From: Lobosporangium transversale
Lineage: Eukaryota; Mortierellomycota; Mortierellomycetes; Mortierellales; Mortierellaceae
Direction: 5' to 3'
Assembly: GCF_002105155.1 (NCBI RefSeq)
Contig: NW_019028981.1
Location: 310,001-374,000, forward strand
Length of the DNA stretch: 64,000 nucleotides
This document shows, one piece after another, positions 26,589 through 37,018 of this stretch. Under the pieces are notes generated by a model, which was given only the letters and a program-made list of their open reading frames with translations, did not search any database and was not told the origin of the DNA. The position numbers and the translations under genes were made by a program. The first letter of the stretch is position 1, and every line of letters starts with the position of its first letter.

Positions 26589-28698
26589 CTAAAGGCCTTT
26601 ATAGATGCCTGAAAATGAAAACAAAACATGGAATTATGTCAGTTGTGATTTGGCTCTTCTTTATGCTATTCGTATCCAATGAATGGTACAACAAATGGGC
26701 CTGAAGTTTAAACATACCATGTCGTTGAGTATCAGTTTTTTTTGGCCACACTTTGTTCTTGTATTTCATCAACTCTTGCCCCATCAAGTATCCATAGCGA
26801 TCAAAGAATGCACGTGGTAATTCCCAGTTATGAGGATCCAATGGGTGTCCATGGCAAATGGCACCACCAAGTAACAACTGACAGAGCTCTTCAATATCGT
26901 ATTCGTGCTGATGCAAGATCATCTTCGCACGGAGTTTGGGGCATGGGATCAAGTCAATGCGAGCGTCATGAGGCATGGCATAGATCTTGGGGTCGATTGA
27001 TGGGTCTGTTGCAGGAGCGGCGGAAGCGAGGATACGGAGTTCCATCTGTAAGCGATAGGACGGAAGGACCACATCAGGTTGTTGCTGTGCATGCTGTGAT
27101 TTCAATCCGTCATCAAATGACAGGCTAGGTCCAGACATACTGAATTCGTTACTGTCAACATCATCAGAGTCTAGGAATGAGGATGTTCGGTTGGGGAATG
27201 CTGTGTCCATTGAGCTTGCCGAGAACGTAAAGATGTTTTGGTTAGGTGAGAAGGCTGCCTGATCCTGCAGCTGACCAAACAGGTTTGCATCAGATGACAT
27301 GGCTTGAGGTGAGGATGTTGGCATTTTGTGGTTGTTGGTAGAGCTATTGCCACCATTCGATTGCACGTTAGTCTGCGAGAAGAGTGTAGCCTGAAGGTCA
27401 TCGTAGGTCTGGTTAGGGAGCCAATTAGCTGGTGCTGCCAGATTGGAGCGGGCGGCAGTAAGTGGATCCATGGGAGCTGAAGTAGCTGTCTTTCCGTCAT
27501 CAGAGCCAGAAGACGAGAACAAAGAAGGCGTCGATTTGTAAAGGACATCGTTGTTCATCGAAAAGATATTATCATCCTGAGGGTCAGCAAGACCAAGTTG
27601 GGCCCATGCATTGGCCGTACTGGACGGGGGCACCGCTGTTGATGATGGTGTGGATGGGGCCATGTTGTTCAGTGGAGCTTGGGATGTACCGCCGAATGAA
27701 GGCTTGAGAACATTGGTCATGGCTGCAGCATGAGCAGTCATAGCTGCAGTCAAAGCTTGGTTCAACATTTGGACTTGTGTGGCATGAGGAATATTATCAT
27801 CAACAGGGACAGGGCCAGGCATGGGTATGGACATAGGAGCAGGCGTTGGGACAGAAGCGGCTACTGAAACAGGGCTTTCAGGTGCAAGGGAGGATGGAAC
27901 AGGCGAGGGATGCTGTTGTGGTGTCGAGAACGAGAGCTTACGGGCGGCATGTGTTTCATAATGACGCCTGTAGAGCTCGGCCTTGACATCTTGTAACAAA
28001 GCTGCATTTCCGGTCTTGCCCAGGGCCGATTCAAAGGAGAAAACAACTTCACGAAGATAATAATTTTCGCTCTGCAGTTGCTCAATGATGTTCTTGAGCT
28101 GATGGGACTCGCGCTGGAAACGGATGTTTGAGTGGTGATGCGACTCCTTAAGCTCTTTAATCATGTTTTCGAGCTGCTGCAGGTGACGCTCCTTTCTATC
28201 GCGAAATGCGCGCTGAGCTGCCCTGTTCTGCTCTTTACGGACAGCAGGCGAAGCGGGATTAGGCTTACGGCCAGGTTTCTTGCGGGTCTTCGCTGGTGGC
28301 GGCGCAGCAGGATCCCTACTAGCAGCATCAGTTGCATTGGTTCTGGTTGTGGTGGCTGTATTGGCTCTGTCAGAATCCTTGAACGACTGTTCGTCGTGGT
28401 CCTCCTCATCGTCATCGTCTTCCGAGTAGTCTTGACCTTGAGAAAAAATTTTGAGAGACCAAAATTAGTGGGTGTGTCACGATGATTCCAAAGTGTTGTG
28501 GGGGAGAGGAAGCGGCGAGGGCAGAGAATGTGGAAGGAGAGGGGAGGAGGGCAAGGGTCCTTGCTTACCATTCTCAGATGGGGATGCTTCTGGGAAGGGT
28601 CTCTTGTCGGGACGATCCATTTCCACAGGGTTCTTGCGATGAGAAAGAGGTGAAGCTGTTGCTGCAGCTATGGCAGCATCAGCTGTTTTGGCAGTCAT
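26589..28698 (-). CDS. bZIP transcription factor with DUF3425-like C-terminus
   Basis: Three exons (28698-28569, 28436-26718, 26608-26589) give 622 aa. The last exon is just 20 nt and supplies the end GIYKGL; reading through the donor instead would add a non-conserved tail. The start is the ATG at 28698. The basic region contains NRAAQRAFR (about residues 114-122), the fungal AP-1/Yap-type DNA-contact motif. It is followed by a leucine-zipper coiled coil (LENMIKELKES...LKNIIEQLQSENYYLRE). The middle is Pro/Ser/Asn-rich. The C-terminus (MPHDARIDLIPCPKLRAKMI...DIEELCQLLLGGAICHG...PHNWELPRAFFDRYG) matches the DUF3425 region of fungal bZIP regulators. It is a nuclear DNA-binding regulator; targets are unknown. 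Confidence 0.92.
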
Positions 28699-28809
28699 TG
28701 TCAAAGAGGAAAGATAAGCTCACAAAATAGTGGGGGTGTAAATGGAATGACGAGCAGGAAGGAAAAAAAGAAATAGAATAATAAGAGTAAGAGAAGGATA
28801 GCGCGTGAA

Positions 28810-28844
<35 letters not shown>

Positions 28845-31762
28845 CTGGGGAACAACTGTGCAAATAAAGGAAGCAAAAAAGGCGCTGGGAATGGATTCAG
28901 CTGTGGTTGACAATCGTAGCGCAGTGAATGTGTTGAATAAATGAGTGGGGGTTGAAGGAGTTTGAGAGGAAAATAGGTCGGAAGGGCGGAGAATAAGAGG
29001 CAGAAGAAGGGTGCAAGGAAGAGAAGAGGAAAAGAGGAAGGAAAATGAATTCGGAAAATATAGAGAGGATCGAACTGGTTACTTTCTCCACATGTGTGGG
29101 GGAGGTCACTGATGTCAAGGGAAAAAAAAAAAAAAAAAAAAAAAAAAAAGACAATGGAGCAAAGAGCAAAGAGAGCAAAGAGAAAGAGAAGAAAAGAAAA
29201 AGGGGAAGGATAAAGATGTCGGACGGGATAGAGTGAGGAAAATGATAGAATAGCATAACAAATATAAAACAATAACAATAAACAATAATGCAATTATGGG
29301 CGGTGATATATGCATGTAGAACAAACAAAACAAGGGCCAACAGAGGAGCTTCTTTGCACTTAGGGGGTTTATAACCGTTGCCATGTATGCAGTCTTTATT
29401 GCTTCTAGTAGACTACATGGCTCTATGACTAGTATACAACATTAAGCAAGCACCGAATATATAATACATAAATTAGCACTCGTTCAATTGTCGCAACTTC
29501 ATTTACTTACATTCTAACGGCTCTGTTCCGGGTTCAGTATCCTCTATCTGCATACATAATACAGTTATACATCTTATATATAATATAATATATTTATATT
29601 AGTATTTGTATTTGAACGCCTGAGCGGAACAATGTTTTATATATAAATGTGCATACTTTTATAACCATGTAAACATTCATGGTGCATGCTGTTCAATAGC
29701 CATGGGATATGCGAATGTGGGAGAGGACACAGAATAGAGTTATTCATGTGTTTCCAAGGAGATTTGTTGAGAGTGTATAGAAAAATAAAGGAAAGTATTT
29801 GTTGAGAGCCATGGCCTGACCTCGATTCTCATTCTTCAGTCTAATATTGTTTAACGTGTATGTCTTGCCATGGCGTTCACGTAGAAGTTGAATAACAAAT
29901 CAGCATCAACAACGGCGCACTGCCCCCCTATTCCTTTCTCTTCAAAATATATTTTGCTCTCATCATTAACACGCCTCAAACCATCTTTTTTTTTTTTTCC
30001 TTTTGTGTGTTCTTTACTCCACAAAATCCCGTCAAAACATAAAAAAAAGATAGAGTCTAAAATATCGGTTTTGTGGGCGCAAAATTCGTTGAAAAATGAT
30101 GCCGAATTAAGTTCAGTATTTCGAACTGCGGGGCCTTGGCATCATTAACAAAAAGTTACCAAGCAAAGAGTCCTGCATCTATCTTGCAGAAAACCTTTTT
30201 TTTTTTTTTTTTTTTTTAGACGACAGTGTTCTGTTGTGTGTCATAAAGCAAAAGGTTGCCATTCAATATTCAATACAAACAGGTGGGTGATACACGCTCG
30301 AGTCTGGACAGGTGGTTATTGCAATCCTGTTTGTTTTCTTGCTTCCTTCATTTGTCCATGTGTGCATCTCACTCACACTCATATCTCCCTTGCACTAGGC
30401 ATTTGTACACAAAGAAGAGCATTGATACCATTAGCTCTGAATGTATGAATGATTTATACTCAACAACAAGAAGAAATAAAAGGATGAGTGTTTGTATACT
30501 TTTATACATCATTTTAAATAAACTAATATTACATGCAGCGGAATGGGGGCAATTAATAACATCAAATATAATATGAAAAACAGGAAATGAAAAAGCACAT
30601 GGCAACAGATGACAGGCGATGAAGGAAAAAGGAGAGCAACATTGAATGTTTTATAAAATAGAACCTTACTCAAACGCAAGGGCCAAGGCAGCACTAGCCC
30701 ATGCAATCTCCGCTGATTAAAATCAGACTGCAAACACACTAACACACTAAATGAACAGCAAAAGCAACGGTTGTATATATATAATTGCAACAACACTAGT
30801 ATGATAGTAAAGTTAGTGATTGAAGCATTTATCAACAGTAAGATATGATCCTTGCCATAATATCCAACACATTGCGCTCATCATGAGCTTTTTATCTACG
30901 TCGGCATCATCTATCTGAATAGCTCTTTTTTTTTTATGTAGCCAATGGTATGTTGCATGGAGAAGGCTCAATTAATTCTTCACCTTCGCACGAAGCACCA
31001 AGCAAAGCAGCCTAATCGCAAAAAATTATACCCCGCCCATTTCAGCCCTGGGTAGTTGTATGAATGTGCAGCTGCGCTCAGTCTTTGAATGGGCCGCAAA
31101 CGAATATCGACACCGGTATACAATTTGTTCATGATGTTGTAGACCCAATCCAACCGATAGAAAGAGAGAAGGATAGGAGGGAAAGAAAAAAAGTATGTTC
31201 CCCAACGCTGAAGCACTTTCTTATCTGCCTGGCACATGTCCTTGTTTCCTTTTTTTTTTTTTTTTTTTTTCAGTTGTAGCTCTTTTCTTGTTCGTCACCA
31301 TATCAGCCATATTGTACACGATATCAACGTTCCTTGTTCAGAAGGAAAGAATAAAAAAGGTCACCAGGCACATCAGTGTGTCTTTGCACACACAGACGAC
31401 ACATCAACGCACCAACGCATCATTCCCCTGGAAGACGCGTGCATCCAAGTCAGGAGCAGGAGTAAATTAGAGAGCCTATTTCTTCCTCTCTCTCTTCCGA
31501 AACAGAAACACAACTTTTCTTCTTTTACACATCACACTCTGTGATTGCATACACACACCATCTAATCCAAGTATATACAATTCCCTTTTTCTCTCTATTT
31601 ACATTGCTCGATACACGTACACCTACTTTTTACTTGAAGCATTACAGCACAATACGACTCGACATTCTTGGGCCATTTGATTCTTAGTTTGGCCGTTATA
31701 TACCATTTTATTTTACATTTACTCTCTGCTCTCAACCTCATACCCCCATCATTGTTTTTATA
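28699..31762. promoter_or_regulatory. 3-kb divergent promoter region between two transcription factors
   Basis: The bZIP gene runs left and the bHLH gene runs right from this region. No coding gene is recognised. It holds T30 (about 28811-28840) and A29 (about 29121-29149), further T runs at about 30197 and 31251, and C/T-rich DNA immediately upstream of the bHLH start. Long upstream regions are common for fungal regulators; specific sites cannot be named. Confidence 0.5.
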
Positions 31763-33539
31763 ATGGACAACATGTTTAATACCGATTCAGGGTTTCGACC
31801 TCCTTCACCACTTTTTCCTGGAAATAACCAGGGCCTCTTTGGTGAGACATTAGGATATGAAGGTAAAATGATGTTAATTCTCATCTCCTTTAATTATCGT
31901 AAAAAAAAAAGAAGTGGTGGTTCACATACTTAATAATCCTCTCCTTTGTTGCGGTTTTTTGTGATGAAACAAAAAAAAAAAAGATTTTTTCAACATGCCA
32001 ACCTCTGAGGGACTGAATTCACAGCCGAATTTAACCGGACAAGCAGTTCCAGTATCTAGTACACCAACCGGGTCTTCATCGTCATCATCAGCACCACCTA
32101 TGATGAATATGATGATGATGCCACCGTTAACTGGGCCCCCTGAGACTATTATACCTCTGTTCCATCCATCGGAACAAAAGTACTTTTCAGAGTTCTTGGA
32201 CACACTCGTTGTCGATCAGGACTTCACGTTTGACCCAAGTGCAATACCCAACTTGCCCAATCTACCGCTTTTTCCACAGGATCCTGCTCCAGGTATAGGA
32301 CAGGAGCCAGGTGTTGGAGCAGGAAATGGATCTGGACCTGGAGCAAACTGTGGAATGGGCGGATTCGGTGGTTTAGACGGCAATTCCTACGGTATTGCCA
32401 CATCATCATCAATACCAGGTGCACCACAGCCCCCAGAATTACGACATTCTGTTGGAACATCAATGGATTTTGATGTTTCTTATAGTATGAACGGAGGACA
32501 AGACCCTATCTCAGTGCCTGCCAAGAGAACCAAGACCAACAAGCTTGACACATCTACATCTCCAACCCGAAAGGGAACTCCTGCAAATGATACTGCCTCT
32601 CTTAGCAAGATTTCCACACCCATGTCCAAGCTCTCGCTTGAAAACACTAACGGTCATAGAAATGGATCTTCAAGGACCAAAAAGAATAAGCGCGAGCAAC
32701 AAGTTGATTACGATGAAGAGGAGAAGAATACCATGATGGGAGACCATGTACAATCTGGACCGAATCGGCAGGGTCGGCAGCATTTATCGGTTTCTTCTAC
32801 AACCTTAGGCGCTACACAGTCTCAGGCAAGATCACAGGATAGTGCTTATGAACGAAAGGGTTCTGTATCTGATGATGGTGCTTCTGATTCAGCTAATGGT
32901 AATACAGAGGCTAGCAATAAAAGTAACTCAAAAATGACCACAGATTCCACTAAAGCATCTCCAACGACAGCCACTACTTCAGCAGCACCAACTACAAAGC
33001 GCAAGCCTTATAAGGAGCTCTTGACAGAAGAAGAAAAGAGAGCCAATCATATTGCTTCAGAACAAAAGCGTCGCAACACAATCCGGAACGGATTCAAAGA
33101 TATGACCGAGATCATTCCAGATTTGAAGGATGTAAACAGCTCAAAATCCACCATTCTATTCAAGGCTGTGGATTTCATCAAACATCTAGAGCGGAGAAAC
33201 AGGAACTTGCAAGAAAAGGCGAACTTACTTGAGGCAAGATTGCATTCACAGAAAAGTGCAGGCATGGGCAGTCTAAGTCTGCAGCAGCAACAATTACAGC
33301 CGCAACAGCAGCAGCCGCCATTATCACAGACACATCACCATCATCACCAGCAGCAACAATTTTCTCATCTTACTCACCCTCATTCACAGCATCATCTTCA
33401 ACAGCAGAGCTACCAACAGCAGATGGATCATCATGCTCATCAACAGCAATCACAGCATGGGCATCAACATCAATCATACCTTGGTTCTGAGCGGCTACAA
33501 GAAATCCCGAATATTTATCCTGTCGCTATCAGCCGGTAG
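31763..33539 (+). CDS. bHLH (leucine zipper) transcription factor
   Basis: Two exons (31763-31862 and 31984-33539) give 551 aa. The first exon encodes MDNMFNTDSGFRPPSPLFPG and joins in phase 1 to DFFNMPTSEGL. If that intron is wrong, the ATG at 31995 would start a 514-aa form. The bHLH domain is at about residues 372-440. Its basic region is ANHIASEQKRRNTIRNGF, with the His-Glu-Arg pattern that reads E-box CACGTG. The loop and helix 2 follow (DVNSSKSTILFKAVDFIKHLERR), then a short zipper-like run. The type resembles Max/Mlx-class or sterol-independent fungal bHLH factors. The rest is low complexity, and the C-terminus is a Gln/His-rich stretch. Probable nuclear regulator with unknown targets. 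Confidence 0.88.
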
Positions 33540-33868
33540 AAAACCTAGAAAATCTTTCATCTTGTAATCCAGAATACCCCCCCATCAATAATGATAGTAT
33601 AAAGAAGAAAATTAAAGACTGAGCAAATAAAAGAAAAAAAAGAAAAAAAAGAAAAAGAAAAAGAAAAAGAAAAAGAATCATGATAGGTTCATTAGATAGT
33701 TTGTCCTGAATGTGAAATTAGATAATATGACTTAAGTGTATGAAATGGGGAAGATAGTATTTACAAAGGGAATGGGTAGTGCTGTCATTAAATAAAAGAT
33801 AAAATAAAAGAAGAAAGAAGGAACTGCTATCAAGAAATTATTCCTGTACTCTTTGATATTCAAACATG
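33540..33868. other. Convergent intergenic region
   Basis: The 3' flanks of the bHLH and GPS2-like genes. It includes a run of AAAAAG repeats at about 33632-33675. No gene. Confidence 0.5.
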
Positions 33869-36489
33869 TTAGACACGGCTCCTCCGACGAGACCAATCCC
33901 CGGACCTTCCCGATGACATAGGCCTATCCGATGGTCCTCCATTTCTGATGTCACCACCCCCACCACCATGGTTGAATCCCGCAGTCCGACCTCCTGGGAT
34001 CATGCCTCTAGGATGTGGCATTGACATCATACTTCTGTTGAAAGGTGTCGAGCGGCCAGAAGGTGGGGCAAGCTTAGAGAATGGCATCCCATCGCCACTG
34101 CCTCCATGATAACTACTGCGACCACCATTACTACTGCCAGGACCGTTGTTGCCACCGCTGCCACCACTACTGAATCCAATTCTTGTAGGAGGAGGCTGAT
34201 AACCGAGAGGCCCATTGTGCCGATAGGGACCGCCTCCGCTACTGGCCATAGACGAAAATAGACTCCCACCACTACCTTTTCCTCTATAATATCCATCATC
34301 ACCATGATATCCATCTCCCCCAATTCCTCGTGGGCCTGATGAAGATGACGAAGGCAGGTGATGATGGTGTCTGGTGTGAGGTTTCTCTGGTAGATTACTA
34401 TACCCATTGCTACCGCCACTGTTGCCATTGCTAAAATTCCGACTGTGCGATCCTATGTAATCCGCCCGCGGATATTTATTGGATGAAGATACGGAGTCTT
34501 GATAAAACCCAGAGAGTCCGTAAGAACCTGCACCTAATCTGCCTCCTCCTCCACGACTTGCTGTCGACACCTCAGAAATAGAAGGAGAATTACTACGATG
34601 TCTCTTCCCTTTGTGTACAAAAGACGAACTGGAAGATGTTGATGAGGCTGATGGTGGCTGCTGGTGGGAATGATGAAGTGAGAAGGCAGCATTGGTCAGT
34701 GTTGGCGTTGAGACCGTTGAATTTGACGATGTAGACGAGAGACTAGGTTTTCTTGGGATTTCGAGGTTGAGTTTTGAACGATCAATCACACGCTCATGCT
34801 CTCGTCTTTACAAAGATAAAGGGAAAAAAGAGTTAGAAATGGGATAAGCTTGATATTTATGGCCCATCTAGCACTGGTATCCTCTCGTACCTTTTGTAAT
34901 TAGGCCGCGGTGACTCCACCTTCTTGTCATGATGCTCTTGATCCGAGGATTTTCGGGAGTCTCCGTGTCTCTTCGTCTCATGTTCAGTCTTAGTATCTAC
35001 AGTAGAAGCAGTGCCACCATTCGCTTCTTTGGACCGCTTTACTCCCGTGACTGATCTTGCACCCTCTATTACTGTTGGAAGTGGCGCGGATACAGATATT
35101 GCTGTTGTTATTGTTGCCTCTTCTGGAACAAGTGGAGCTAAAGATATCGGAGGTGATGATAGTCCTAAGTTCTTATCGTCCTTTTTTTGCAAAGCGATTC
35201 TAAACATCGAAAATAGGCGACTCTTTTCCTTCTTCAAATCTTCGAGCTTTGACAAAATGTCCTGTTCTACACTGTCCAGCTCATTATCTTTACTATCCTT
35301 ATTTGCTGGCAAGACTGAAGAACAAGAAATGGCATCATCTTTGGCCTCTAATAATGATGTGGTTTCTATTAGGGTTGTCAACGTATTTGCTTCCGCATTA
35401 TCAATACACATAGCCTCTGGTGGGCTTGTGTCTGCAGCATCAGTGCCTGGACTGGTGCTTGTCATCGTATCGGATAGAGTGTTATCTGTAGACAGCTTGC
35501 TTGTCCTTTGTTTATCTCCATTTTTCAGCATTGTGTTCGGTAATATTTCGGGCAAGAGTTCGGGCAAGATCTCGGAGATAGTACTGATGAATGAGCCCGA
35601 AGGCGATGAACTTGTAGCCTGTAAATAATCGCTCTTCCATCGACCTTTAACATTCATACGTCCTCCAATTAGTCCTGGACTACCAGTTTCTGCAGATGTA
35701 GCACGCTGGTGTTCATGGTCTTTATGTTGAATATGGTAGTGGTGATGATGGTGATGATGTTGGTGTTGTTGATCCTTTTTCGTGGGCTTTCCTTCTCCTA
35801 TCAGAGGGGATAATATTTGAAGTTTTTGATAGGAATAAAATAACAGATTTATCAGCAAACAAGTCAAGATGGTGGGCGTACACAAAGGGTTGTGTAAACA
35901 AAGACGCAGAATGCATAAATGCTTCAGAATTGCTATCCAATCATTCCCTCTCTACCATTCTTCGTCTTCATCTCCTATCTTTTTAACATGGTGTTGAGTC
36001 TGCTTTCATTTTATGTTCCATTCCGATAAAACTTTGCTAAGGTCGAAGAGTAGGTGTTCAAGGACTCATCTTTTGTTTGTTGGACATATTATATCAATAA
36101 TTGATATGAAAATTCATCAATCTCATTACCAACCACACAACAGCTGATTGTAAACAATCATTTCTTTGTCAAAGATGAGACGAGAGCCAATAGCACAGAG
36201 ACAGACGCTATTTTGAATGCGCGGCAACTCCATGAAAAACAAACTTTCATTTTTGTCTTGTTGAGCAACTCCCCTAACGCCAACGACCCGCTTAGAAGAA
36301 ACAGACACTTTTACTTTTTTTTTTTTTACCTTTCCTTGCTATCATAATTGAGTTGCTCAAGAATGATTCATCTTCTTCTGTCGAGGCTTCTTCTTCCTCC
36401 AACTCACGTTGGTGGACAATTCTCTTCGCTAAAGCACGACGAATAACAGCATTCCGTTCTGGATCCACCTGTATTTCAAAAACTGTCAT
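33869..36489 (-). CDS. GPS2-like candidate corepressor protein
   Basis: Three exons (36489-36330, 35797-34891, 34805-33869) give 667 aa. Two short blocks resemble animal GPS2, a subunit of the NCoR/SMRT-HDAC3 complex. One is a basic helix with an acidic tail, RNAVIRRALAKRIVHQRELE then EEEAS (about residues 12-38). The other is a coiled-coil segment, ILSKLEDLKKEKSRLFSMFR (about 226-245). Between and after them the protein is disordered: a His run, Thr/Ser-rich sequence and a long Gly/Ser-rich C-terminus ending RRRSRV. The start is uncertain; gaaatacag before GTGGATCC could be an acceptor, with an earlier first exon. It lies 529 bp downstream of the Sds3-like gene on the same strand. The family call is by motif memory only. 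Confidence 0.6.
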
Positions 36490-36914
36490 TCAGCTGATTG
36501 AATGAGTAAATCGGCAAATTAAAAACTTTTAGGTCGACAATCGAGAGGGTATAGAGGGAAAAAAGATGTTGTTGATAAAGGGAATAATGCGCTTTTATCG
36601 TCCTCAAAGATCGCAGCCCACAAACGCTTTTTTGTTGGTTTTTTTTTTTTTTGAGTTCTAATGAAGGATTACAAGAAATAAATTGCCGAGAACAATTATT
36701 AAATAATCTGGTGACAATTACAAGTTGAGGAGGTAGGGCGTTAGAGAGATGCAAGTAAAAAAAAAAAAAAGAAAGAAAGAAAGAAAGGAAGAAAGAAAGA
36801 AAGAGAGAATGGGAAACATTGAGTGAGTGTTCGAATCAAATGGCGACGACCCACCCAACGGTGCCAGTTCGATGCGTCCAGTTAAAAGATATTGGCTCAT
36901 AGATTTGCCCGAGT

Positions 36915-36946
<32 letters not shown>

Positions 36947-37018
36947 GTGACCATCCGATGATCAGATAATGAATTAACAAGCACCTTTTACTTTTTACTT
37001 TTTAAAATGAAGTTCAAA
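36490..37018. other. Intergenic region with A29 tract
   Basis: Between the Sds3-like stop and the GPS2-like start. It contains an A tract (about 36916-36944) and GAAA repeats near 36772-36806. A possible 5' exon of the GPS2-like gene reading MSQYLLTGRIELAPLG (minus, near 36900) was seen but is not supported enough to add. Confidence 0.4.
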
